Below, in pieces: positions 36,817 through 45,165 of a stretch of DNA of 64,000 bases. Source of the DNA: JAJCYK01 sp965212195 (lineage in GTDB: Bacteria > Bacteroidota > Bacteroidia > Cytophagales > Cyclobacteriaceae). The position numbers were made by a program, and so were the translations under genes. Location: assembly GCA_965212195.1 (NCBI GenBank), contig CBDBUW010000002.1:248001-312000 (forward strand), in the 5' to 3' direction. The notes under the pieces are model-generated. The model saw only the letters and a program-made list of their open reading frames with translations, was not told the DNA's origin and did not search any database. Positions within the stretch are counted from its first letter, which is position 1; each line of letters starts with the position of its first letter.

Positions 36817-37292
36817 GACTGATATAGCATTTTGATAGCGGTAACAGCCGCCTCATCTCCCTTGTTGCCATGTTTTCCTCCCGCACGATCCAAAGCCTGT
36901 TGATAGGTATCCGGAGTGAGTACCCCAAAGATCACTGGCTTGTTGAATTTCAAACCAACATGCGTTAACCCCTGGGCAACCGCATTACAGATAAATTCAA
37001 AATGTCTGGTTTCTCCCTGTATTACACAACCCAGGCAAATTACGGCATCAATTTCTTCCTGCTGCGCCAGACGTTGAGCGCCCAGTGTGAGCTCGAAGCT
37101 TCCTGGTACCTGTAGGCTAGAGATATGCTCCCGCCGCGCTCCATGAGCTTGCAACGTTTCCAGGGCACCCGCATACAAAGAATCGGTTACGGAGTTATTC
37201 CATTCGGAAACCACGATTCCAAAACGTTTTTCACGTACGTTCTGTAGGTTTAATTCGCTGTAGGTGCTTAGATTTTTATCTGCTGATGACAT
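36813..37292 (-). CDS. ribH: 6,7-dimethyl-8-ribityllumazine synthase
   Basis: Riboflavin pathway enzyme, forms an icosahedral or pentameric shell. 159 residues, normal length. Diagnostic are VSEWNNSVTDSLYAGAL (about 29-45), QVPGSFELTLGAQRLA, AVICLGCVIQGETRHFEFI (about 84-102, catalytic His in RHFEF) and PVIFGVLTPDTYQQALDR. No other rib gene lies in the window and no FMN riboswitch is visible. A terminator-like hairpin precedes it by 23 nt. Confidence 0.96.
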   Translation of the reverse strand: MSSADKNLSTYSELNLQNVREKRFGIVVSEWNNSVTDSLYAGALETLQAHGARREHISSLQVPGSFELTLGAQRLAQQEEIDAVICLGCVIQGETRHFEFICNAVAQGLTHVGLKFNKPVIFGVLTPDTYQQALDRAGGKHGNKGDEAAVTAIKMLYQS

Positions 37293-37308
37293 AGTATCTA
37301 TTGTTAAA

Positions 37309-37338
37309 TAAAAAAGGACCAGACCTTTGGCCTCGTCC
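37309..37338 (-). terminator. Terminator-like hairpin between the TPR gene and ribH
   Basis: On the minus strand GGAC-GA-GGCC-AAA-GGTC-TG-GTCC folds into a stem with one internal 2x2 loop and one G-T pair, followed by TTTTTATTT. It lies 27 nt after the TPR stop and 23 nt before the ribH start. Confidence 0.7.
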
Positions 37339-37365
37339 CTAATTACAATTTCTTCTGTTGTGTGC

Positions 37366-38097
37366 CTAAGGAGAGGCCAATGCTTCTAACCTGGCTTTGT
37401 GTTTCCTGGCATCTTGATATTGAGCTGACCCAAAATATTCGTCAATCACTTGCTGGTAATTGTCTATTGCAGCCTGATAGTTGGACTGCTTTTCATAAGC
37501 CACAGCAGCTTTGAAAAGATACTGTGGGGTAAATTCTTTGTTGGGCTTATGGCTGGCAGCTTTTTCGTAATTACTAGCGGCATCGCTATAGTTGCCTAAT
37601 TCCATATAGGCATCACCGATGAGTGAATAAGCCCGGGCTTGTACGATAAGGTCCGATGAGCTGAAATCTTCCAGGTATTCAATCGCGGTCTGGAACTCAC
37701 CCTTTTTCAAATAGCTGACCCCAGCGTAGAATCGCGCTATATTCCCAGCTTTAGTAGCACCGTAGTCCTCAATTATCTGCAACATTCCAAAGTTTAGGCC
37801 ATCACCGTTCAGTGCTTTATCCAAACTGTCCTGCTCAAAGTAAAATATGGCTTGGAACATATCTTTCTGGGCGATCTCATTTTGCCCCTGTATATAATAC
37901 TGATAACCTAAATAGCCTCCTACAATTAGCAGTATTGCGGCCAGTACGCCCAAAACCAGGTTCTTATTTTTCTGAATAAAGTCCTCTGTTTTGGAAAACT
38001 GTTCGGCTAGTACCTCCGAACTTTCTATAAAGTCTTTGGCTTCATCCTTTTGAGCTGTTTGTGCTGATTTTTTAACCTTATATCTGCGACTCGCCAT
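37366..38097 (-). CDS. Membrane-anchored TPR protein (YfgM/BamD-like layout)
   Basis: 243 residues: a basic cytosolic N-terminus, one membrane helix (about 47-68, NLVLGVLAAILLIVGGYLGY) and at least three TPR units after residue 110 (KKGEFQTAIEYLEDF, ELGNYSDAASNYEKA, KQSNYQAAIDNYQQV). This matches the YfgM-like proteins that work with PpiD at the SecYEG translocon, although in flavobacterial genomes it is mostly called a tetratricopeptide protein. It is 61 nt behind pdhA and in front of ribH. Confidence 0.85.
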   Translation of the reverse strand: MASRRYKVKKSAQTAQKDEAKDFIESSEVLAEQFSKTEDFIQKNKNLVLGVLAAILLIVGGYLGYQYYIQGQNEIAQKDMFQAIFYFEQDSLDKALNGDGLNFGMLQIIEDYGATKAGNIARFYAGVSYLKKGEFQTAIEYLEDFSSSDLIVQARAYSLIGDAYMELGNYSDAASNYEKAASHKPNKEFTPQYLFKAAVAYEKQSNYQAAIDNYQQVIDEYFGSAQYQDARKHKARLEALASP

Positions 38098-38158
38098 TAC
38101 GAAATTTTTTGGGTTGCAAATTTAATAGTTTTCAGCTTATTTAAAACCTAAATGGAAT

Positions 38159-39190
38159 TTATTCCTTAAGGAAAGGATAATCCGTCTGTACGTAGACGTC
38201 CTTAAATGCTTCAGAAGGGTCCGGATAGGGAGACTGTTCGGCAAACTCCACTGCTTCAGCTACTTGTTGCTTTATCTTCTTGTCTATCTCCTCAAGTTTG
38301 GACTCTGAGGCCATTTTCTTGGATACTATAGTAGCACGAACCTGTTCAATAGGATCTTGACTCTTGTATTCTGCTACTTCCTCTTTAGTGCGATACTTTG
38401 CAGGATCAGACATAGAATGACCTTTGTAACGGTAGGTCCTGAACTCCAGCAGGGTTGGTCCGCCTCCACTGCGGGCCCTTTCGGCGGCCGTAGCCATGGC
38501 TTTGTGAACCTCTTCAACCCGCATAGCATCCACCGGAGCTGAAGGGATATCATAAGATTCTCCCAGTGTATAGAGTTCGGTTACGTTGGACGTCCGGGCT
38601 ACCGATGTACCCATAGCATAACCATTATTTTCAATCACCAATATTACCGGTAATTTATAGTTCATCGCCAAATTGAGAGCCTCGTGAAATGCCCCTTGCC
38701 GCACGGCACCGTCCCCCATGTAAGTAACACATAGATTTTTGCTGCCATTGTACTTCTCTGCAAAAGCAATTCCCACACCTAAAGGTATTTGTCCTCCCAC
38801 AATACCATGTCCCCCAAAGAAGTTATGCTCTTTGTCGAACATATGCATGGAGCCTCCTTTACCTTTAGATATTCCTGTTGATTTGGCAAATAGCTCAGCC
38901 ATTATATACTTGGGGTCACTTCCTAAAGCTATAGGGTGAGCATGGTCCCGGTAAGCGGTGATATATTTATCATTTTTGTCCAGGGCAGTAACCGCTCCTG
39001 CCACACAAGCTTCCTGTCCAATGTAAAGGTGGCAGAATCCCTTGATCTTCTGCTGACCGTATAATTGCCCGGCCTTTTCTTCAAATTTGCGCATAAGTTG
39101 CATGGACTCATACCAGTACAAATAGGTATCTTTTGAAAAGTTAGCCTTTGAATTTACCTTTGTTTTGGACTTTGCTCTCGTGGTTGCCAT
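38159..39190 (-). CDS. pdhA: Pyruvate dehydrogenase E1 component, alpha subunit
   Basis: 343 residues, the E1-alpha length. Thiamine pyrophosphate motif YMGDGAVRQGAFHEALNLA (about 156-174) and ILVIENNGYAMGTSVAR, then the phosphorylation-loop region TYRYKGHSMSDPAKYR (about 260-275). The protein decarboxylates pyruvate and feeds lipoyl-E2 in the PDH complex. The E1-beta and E2 genes are not adjacent; the next gene is the TPR protein. It diverges from recF across 80 nt. Confidence 0.95.
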   Translation of the reverse strand: MATTRAKSKTKVNSKANFSKDTYLYWYESMQLMRKFEEKAGQLYGQQKIKGFCHLYIGQEACVAGAVTALDKNDKYITAYRDHAHPIALGSDPKYIMAELFAKSTGISKGKGGSMHMFDKEHNFFGGHGIVGGQIPLGVGIAFAEKYNGSKNLCVTYMGDGAVRQGAFHEALNLAMNYKLPVILVIENNGYAMGTSVARTSNVTELYTLGESYDIPSAPVDAMRVEEVHKAMATAAERARSGGGPTLLEFRTYRYKGHSMSDPAKYRTKEEVAEYKSQDPIEQVRATIVSKKMASESKLEEIDKKIKQQVAEAVEFAEQSPYPDPSEAFKDVYVQTDYPFLKE

Positions 39191-39270
39191 ACCCTGAAAT
39201 TTTGTGTTTTGGGGATGCTTTGCTCTAAAACGAATCGCAAATTAGTCAAAAAACGCCAACAAGGAAATTA

Positions 39271-40389
39271 ATGCACCTGGAAAATATTAGTTTGTCAAAC
39301 TTCAAAAATTACCAGCGGTGTGACCTGGAGTTCTCCCCTCACATTAATTGTATTGTGGGCCCCAATGGAAGCGGAAAAACCAACCTACTGGATGCTATCC
39401 ACTATTTATCCCTCACTAAAAGCGCTTTTAGCAATATCGACCAGCAAGCCGTTAAGCATCTGGAGGATTTCTTTGTGATACGCGGTACTTTCAGCAAAAA
39501 CGGGAAAGTGGTACAGCTGCAATGCAGCCTTAAATCGGGTGGAAAGAAGTCCTTTTTAAAGGACAAGAAACCCTATATAAAATTGAGCGAACATGTGGGG
39601 AACTTCCCCAGTGTATTGATCACTCCCTACGATACCGACCTTATCCGGGAGGGGAGTGAGGTGCGCAGAAAGTTCCTTAACAATATACTTGCTCAGATCG
39701 ATGGGGAATATCTGGATGATCTGATGAAATACCAGCATCTGTTGCGACAACGTAATCAATTGTTAAAAGACATGGCAGGTGGCAAACCATTCGACGCCTT
39801 GCTGGTAAACTCTTATGATGAGCCCATGATAGCGCTTTGCCGAAAAATTCATAAGCGTAGAAATTCCTTCATGATAGAATTCCTGGAGATCTTCAAAAAA
39901 CATTATGCGCTGTTGTCGGACCATAAGGAGCTCGTTGATATAAGTTATCGCTCCCATCTGAAAAGCCAGGACTTTGCCGTGGAGTTCAAGGAGGCCCTGC
40001 AGAAGGATATGGCGTTGCAGCGCTCCACTAAGGGTGTGCATAAGGACGACCTGGTTTTTACCATCGAAGATCACTCACTTAAAAAATTTGGGTCGCAAGG
40101 ACAGCAAAAGTGTTTTGTAATAGCCCTGAAGCTGGCTCAATTCGAAACAATCACCAATAGTAAAGGATTTAAACCCCTGCTATTGTTGGATGACATCTTT
40201 GATAAATTGGACGATAGACGTATTGAAAAACTCATGACTATGGTGGCTGGGCAAGTGTTTGGGCAATTGTTCATGACCGATGCCCGTCCAGAGCGCACTT
40301 CCCGTATATTGGAAAAAATCGATGCCCAGCAGAAAACCTTCTTGGTTGAAAGTGGCGAAGTAAAACCCCATGGGCTTTTGCCCAAATAA
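39271..40389 (+). CDS. recF: DNA replication and repair protein RecF
   Basis: 372 residues, normal RecF length. SMC-like ATPase: Walker A GPNGSGKTNLLDAIHYL (about 30-46), RRKFLN, signature-like KKFGSQGQQKCFVIALKLAQ (about 271-290), Walker B LLLLDDIFDKLDDRRI (about 305-320) and the D-loop after it. It loads RecA at gaps. Directly followed, 40 nt later, by a DUF721/DciA gene, a common pairing. It is not near dnaN or gyrB in this window. Confidence 0.96.
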   Translation: MHLENISLSNFKNYQRCDLEFSPHINCIVGPNGSGKTNLLDAIHYLSLTKSAFSNIDQQAVKHLEDFFVIRGTFSKNGKVVQLQCSLKSGGKKSFLKDKKPYIKLSEHVGNFPSVLITPYDTDLIREGSEVRRKFLNNILAQIDGEYLDDLMKYQHLLRQRNQLLKDMAGGKPFDALLVNSYDEPMIALCRKIHKRRNSFMIEFLEIFKKHYALLSDHKELVDISYRSHLKSQDFAVEFKEALQKDMALQRSTKGVHKDDLVFTIEDHSLKKFGSQGQQKCFVIALKLAQFETITNSKGFKPLLLLDDIFDKLDDRRIEKLMTMVAGQVFGQLFMTDARPERTSRILEKIDAQQKTFLVESGEVKPHGLLPK

Positions 40390-40429
40390 ATCTTGGGGGG
40401 GATACATAATTTTTCTAGCTTAGCAGGGC

Positions 40430-40741
40430 ATGAATATAAAACGGAACCGTCACCGCAAATCAAACCTTTCCACCTTCTCGGAATCTTTCAATGAGTTGCT
40501 ACAAACCTATAGAATTGAAAAAAAGTTCGATGCAACCCAGTTAGTCTCTTCCTGGGAGCGCTTAATGGGGCCTACCATTGCCAAGCGCACCAAGCGGGTA
40601 TTCGTAAAGGACGGCAAACTATTTGTTGAGCTTACCTCTGCTGCTCTTAAGCAGGAGCTGACCCTTTCCAAACAAAAGGTTCTTGACATATTTGAGAGGG
40701 AATTTGGCAAGAAAATGCTCGATGATGTCGTTTTTATCTGA
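40430..40741 (+). CDS. DUF721 protein, DciA-like
   Basis: 103 residues: a helical part followed by a KH-like fold, LVSSWERLMGPTIAKRTKRVF then DGKLFVELTSAALKQELTL and a C-terminal helix. DUF721/DciA proteins help load the replicative helicase in bacteria lacking DnaC/DnaI, which fits a partner of DNA replication next to recF. Function here is by family. Confidence 0.88.
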   Translation: MNIKRNRHRKSNLSTFSESFNELLQTYRIEKKFDATQLVSSWERLMGPTIAKRTKRVFVKDGKLFVELTSAALKQELTLSKQKVLDIFEREFGKKMLDDVVFI

Positions 40742-40932
40742 TTTCACAGTATCAAAATCCCTTTGCACCCTCAATTTCTTCCATTTTAAGCCCATTACGA
40801 CCCCTTTTAGCACAATTTAGGGCATCACTACTGTGTGTAATATTCTCTGGTTATTCCTATTGTTAATTGCCCTTAATAGGTATTTATTTACAATTCAAGC
40901 CAGTAGGCATACTTTTTGTATTTCTTCAACCG

Positions 40933-43900
40933 ATGAGAAAATTTTTACTGGGAACAGTTCTTATTCTTAGTTCCGTTTCGCTCCACAGCCAAAGCTGGAA
41001 ATCGCTGTACGATAGTACAGAACAATATTGGAACAAGGATTGGGGAAAATGTATCGCCCTCTTAGAAGAAGCTCTACCACTGGCAGCACAGGACATGAGT
41101 CCATCCAGCAACAATTATATGGTGCTGATGAATGACCTGGGGCTAGCCTATCTGGAAAGCGGAGACTACTCTAAAGCTGAAACCCTTTTTCTGGATTTGA
41201 TCAGTCTGAAACGGGAGCGGCTGGGAGTAAACAGCGCGGAATACGCCGCTTCAGTTATCAACCTGGCAGGGATTTACAAAGATTTCGGAAATATGGATAA
41301 AGCTGAAAAGCTTTACCTGGAGGCCATTGAAAATTATAAGGTCTCATTGGGCGATCAACATCCCGATTATGCCACTGCCATTCAAAACCTGGGGCAGCTT
41401 TATGAATCAGAGGCCCGCTTTACACAAGCTGAGGAACTTTACCTCAATGCCATTGAAATCCGCAAGGTGGCTATTGGATCCTTCCATCCCAATTACGCCA
41501 CTTCCCTCTTCAGCTTGGGGCGGCTTTACAGAAAGACCGGAGCATACAAAAAATCTAAAATTAATTTCGAACAGGCCCTGGTGATTTATGAGAAATCATT
41601 CGGGAAGCTGCACCCCACCTATGCCAACGCTACAGGCGAACTGGGGGTATTGCTGCAGGCTACCGGTAATTACTCAGAGGCGGAAAAATACCTCACTGAA
41701 ACCGTTCAGTTAAAGCAACAAATTTACGGATCGGGTCACCGGCAAACCGCTGAGGCCTTGAACAATCTTGGCAGCCTGTATCGGTTGATGGGAAACTTTA
41801 CCAAAGCAGAAATTAATTTTCGACAGGCTGAGAGTATTTTAAAACGTGAATTGGGAAGTAATAATCCGGATTACGGCACCATTGTAAACAATCTGGGAGA
41901 TTTTTATGTGGGCATCCTGGAGTTTGATAAAGCCCGGCCCTATTATCAGGAAGCCGCCCGGATATTTAAAGAAAATTTTGGAGAGACACATCCCTCCTAC
42001 GCCAATACTTTAAATAACCTGGCCAGTCTTAATCGCAAGACCGGGAATTTCAAAGACGCAGAGGAATTCTATAAGAAAACCTTAGAGATCGACGAAAAAA
42101 CGTTAGGCAAGAATCATCCTGCCTACGCCACCTCTCTAAACAACTTGGCCATTCTTTATGTGGCTACCAAAAGATACAGTCAAGCGGAACCGCTGTACAA
42201 AGAAGCCATCCGCATCAAAAAAAACACCTTAGGTGTAAACCACCCCGCATATGCCAAAACGCTGAACAACCTGGCGCTGATGTATATGACCCTGGATGAC
42301 TTGGAAAAGGCCGAACCTCTTTTCCTGGAAGCCTTAGACAATCAACTGAATCAGATCCATACGATCTTTCCTGCGTTAAGCGAGAAAGAAAGGGAGGCGT
42401 TCTATGCCACCTTGCGCTCTGATCTGGAGCGATTCAATACCTACGCGGTGTTCCGGGCTTTAGACAATCCCTCAATCCTGGAGCAGATGTACAACAACCA
42501 GCTAACCACCAAAGCACTGTTGTTCAATTCCTCAGCCAAGACTCGAGCGAATATACTATCCAGCAATAACGAATCGCTGATTAACGACTTTGCCAAATGG
42601 CGCGGACTACGGGAAACCCTGGCACGTCTTTATCAACTTCCAAAAATGGATCTGGATCAGAAAATGGAAGAAATGACCAGATTGGAAGGAGCAGTTGAAG
42701 CCCTGGAAAAGGACCTTTCTCAAAGATCCGCCTTATTTGCAAAGGAAAACGATCGAAGAAACTATACCTGGCGCGACGTCCAAAGCGCTCTAAAACCCCA
42801 TGAGGCAGCAGTGGAGATCATCAGATTCCGTCGCTATAAAATCGATACCGAAGGTAATTCTAAAGTGAATGCCGATGTCAACATTCCGGAATACCTGAAC
42901 TACGGATTTACGGATGAGGTGCTCTATGCCGCCTTGGTGGTAGACCAAAAAACTACCGGGCATCCCAAACTAGTGTTGTTGGAAAACGGTACAGAACTGG
43001 AAACCCGATTCCTTTCTTATTACAAAAACGCTATTCAATATGTCGTAGATGACTTTAAAAGTTATGAACAGTATTGGTCCAAAATAAGCGAGGCGCTCCC
43101 CGGATCGGTAAACCAAGTGTATATTTCCCCTGACGGGGTCTATAATAAGATCAATCTAAACGCGGTTCGAAATCCCCACACCAAAAATTACCTGATTGAT
43201 GATCTGATTGTACAGAACATCACCAACACTAAAGACCTGGTACAGATTACCGAGGTGAATGCCAGCTCTAAACAGGCAGTATTAATAGGGGATCCTGACT
43301 ATATGTGGGATGGTGTGCAGACCGCACCTGATGCAGCCCGTACAGAGGTCACGGATTATCTGGATCCGCTGCCCGGGACCAACGCTGAAATAAAAGGGAT
43401 CAGCCAGCTGATGAAAGACCAGAATTGGAAGGCCCAGGTATTGGTCGATCATGAGGCACAGGAAGGATCACTTAAAGCTGTGGACAATCCCAGGGTATTG
43501 CATATAGCAACTCATGGATATTTTTCCGCCGACGTTGTGAATAACAGCGTCAATAACGAATTTTTGAACTCCGGTCTGTTGCTTGCCGGAGCCAGCAACT
43601 CGCTGTATTACCGTCGTAACGGCTTGCCCTCGGAAGGCCTGGAGGACGGCATACTCACTGCTTATGAGGCCATGAACCTAAATCTTGATCGTACCGAACT
43701 GGTAGTGCTCTCAGCTTGTGAAACCGGGCTGGGTACGGTGCGGAACGGGGAGGGTGTTTACGGCCTACAACGAGCATTTAAAGTGGCCGGCGCTCAGAGT
43801 ATCATTATTTCCTTGTGGAGAGTGGACGACCGTACCACTCAAAAACTTCTGCAACATTTCTACGCAGAATGGTTAAAACACCATGACAAGCAGAAAGCCT

Positions 43901-43980
43901 TTAAAGAAGCGCAGATCAAGCTCAGAGAAGAGTATCCCTATCCCTATTACTGGGGAGCCTTCGTGATGGTAGGGGCCTAA
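40933..43980 (+). CDS. Exported TPR-CHAT protein (caspase-like peptidase fold)
   Basis: About 1015 residues from ATG 40933; the earlier TTG at 40867 would put 22 unlikely residues before a good signal peptide (MRKFLLGTVLILSSVSLHSQ). The N-terminal half is about ten kinesin-light-chain-type 42-residue TPRs with motifs such as HPAYAKTLNNLALMY. From about residue 620 a helical linker leads to a CHAT domain with the catalytic pair His861 in IATHGYF and Cys929 in LSACETGLG, then GLQRAFKVAGAQSIIISLWRV. CHAT proteases of the separase/caspase clan act in defence systems and gasdermin activation, but a secreted TPR-CHAT is less understood. Targets are unknown; a large 3' partner is not seen. Confidence 0.9.
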   Translation: MRKFLLGTVLILSSVSLHSQSWKSLYDSTEQYWNKDWGKCIALLEEALPLAAQDMSPSSNNYMVLMNDLGLAYLESGDYSKAETLFLDLISLKRERLGVNSAEYAASVINLAGIYKDFGNMDKAEKLYLEAIENYKVSLGDQHPDYATAIQNLGQLYESEARFTQAEELYLNAIEIRKVAIGSFHPNYATSLFSLGRLYRKTGAYKKSKINFEQALVIYEKSFGKLHPTYANATGELGVLLQATGNYSEAEKYLTETVQLKQQIYGSGHRQTAEALNNLGSLYRLMGNFTKAEINFRQAESILKRELGSNNPDYGTIVNNLGDFYVGILEFDKARPYYQEAARIFKENFGETHPSYANTLNNLASLNRKTGNFKDAEEFYKKTLEIDEKTLGKNHPAYATSLNNLAILYVATKRYSQAEPLYKEAIRIKKNTLGVNHPAYAKTLNNLALMYMTLDDLEKAEPLFLEALDNQLNQIHTIFPALSEKEREAFYATLRSDLERFNTYAVFRALDNPSILEQMYNNQLTTKALLFNSSAKTRANILSSNNESLINDFAKWRGLRETLARLYQLPKMDLDQKMEEMTRLEGAVEALEKDLSQRSALFAKENDRRNYTWRDVQSALKPHEAAVEIIRFRRYKIDTEGNSKVNADVNIPEYLNYGFTDEVLYAALVVDQKTTGHPKLVLLENGTELETRFLSYYKNAIQYVVDDFKSYEQYWSKISEALPGSVNQVYISPDGVYNKINLNAVRNPHTKNYLIDDLIVQNITNTKDLVQITEVNASSKQAVLIGDPDYMWDGVQTAPDAARTEVTDYLDPLPGTNAEIKGISQLMKDQNWKAQVLVDHEAQEGSLKAVDNPRVLHIATHGYFSADVVNNSVNNEFLNSGLLLAGASNSLYYRRNGLPSEGLEDGILTAYEAMNLNLDRTELVVLSACETGLGTVRNGEGVYGLQRAFKVAGAQSIIISLWRVDDRTTQKLLQHFYAEWLKHHDKQKAFKEAQIKLREEYPYPYYWGAFVMVGA

Positions 43981-44033
43981 AAGGTGAACTTGAGGATTTT
44001 ACCTATATTTGGTGCTTAAGTCTATCGTTACTA

Positions 44034-45089
44034 TTGGAAAAGGAACTACGTAATATTCAGGCGATTCTCTGGATCTTCTTATCAATAATGCTGGTCTATT
44101 TGGCTTCAGTAATGGCCAGCTTATTGATTCCGTTAGCGCTGGCATTGTTCATAGCCATACTACTGCAGCCCGTATTGGCATGGTTTGAACGTAAAAATGT
44201 GGGCTTTGGAATAAGCTTTACGGTAATCACCATCAGCACAATCAGTGCTTTAACACTTTTCGGCATCATCGTGTACCAAACAGGCAGGAGCTTGATGGAA
44301 GAAAAGGACAAGCTTCTAGGTCAGATTAATGTAAAACTCAGCTCCATCCTGGAACGACTCAACACCCTGCCGGGAGTACAGCTGGAATCAGCCGATATTG
44401 TAGATAAACTGGGTCAATTAATGAATTACGACTGGATCATAAAATCATCCAGTACATTCGCGGGTATGCTAGGAGATTTTACCGGCACCTTCTTTATGAC
44501 ATCCATTTACCTGGTGGCATTCCTGGGCGGTATCCTGCGGTATGAACAGTACATTCATTATCTGCAGGACGACAAAGAGGGTTCGCAGAAAATGGTGCAA
44601 GGATTCGAGCAGGTAAAAAGCTCCATCGTGACCTATATGAAGGTGAAGTTCTTTATGAGCTTAGGTACGGGAATCGGATATGCGCTGGTCTGCTGGATTT
44701 TCGGTATCGACTTCCCGGTATTTTGGGGTTATCTGGCCTTCGTCTTGAACTTTATTCCCACAGTTGGTTCCATCATTGCTACCATCCCTCCCATGCTGCT
44801 AGCTTTGATACAATTAGATACCACTGGAGCCATTTTAGGAATGCTGCTCATTCTGGTGGTCATTCAGATCACCTTCGGGAATATCATTGAACCAAAATTG
44901 ATGGGCAGCAGTCTTTCCCTCAACACTGTAGTGGTAATCCTGGGGCTGGTGTTTTGGGGATATCTTTGGGGAGTCGCCGGAATGGTACTTTCCGTACCTT
45001 TACTGGTTTTAACAAAGGTAATTCTAGCACAATTCAAAGAAGCCCGTATCCTGGTAAGACTAATGGGAAGCTCCAATATTAATACCTGA
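44034..45089 (+). CDS. AI-2E family transporter
   Basis: 351-residue inner-membrane protein of the PF01594 (AI-2E/TqsA, YhhT) family with about eight helices. The signature glycine-rich region near the end reads NIIEPKLMGSSLSLNTVVVIL and FWGYLWGVAGMVLSVPLLV. The start is a TTG at 44034, because no ATG occurs upstream in frame and the first helix begins at residue 10; the ATG at codon 19 would cut into helix 1. Members export autoinducer-2 or exchange Na+/H+; here the substrate is unknown. Confidence 0.88.
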   Translation: MEKELRNIQAILWIFLSIMLVYLASVMASLLIPLALALFIAILLQPVLAWFERKNVGFGISFTVITISTISALTLFGIIVYQTGRSLMEEKDKLLGQINVKLSSILERLNTLPGVQLESADIVDKLGQLMNYDWIIKSSSTFAGMLGDFTGTFFMTSIYLVAFLGGILRYEQYIHYLQDDKEGSQKMVQGFEQVKSSIVTYMKVKFFMSLGTGIGYALVCWIFGIDFPVFWGYLAFVLNFIPTVGSIIATIPPMLLALIQLDTTGAILGMLLILVVIQITFGNIIEPKLMGSSLSLNTVVVILGLVFWGYLWGVAGMVLSVPLLVLTKVILAQFKEARILVRLMGSSNINT

Positions 45090-45165
45090 TATGTGGAAAC
45101 TTTGAATTAAATTTTAACGTTTAGCAAGTAACTGACGTACCAAACCTTAATCAAAACTACTATTC

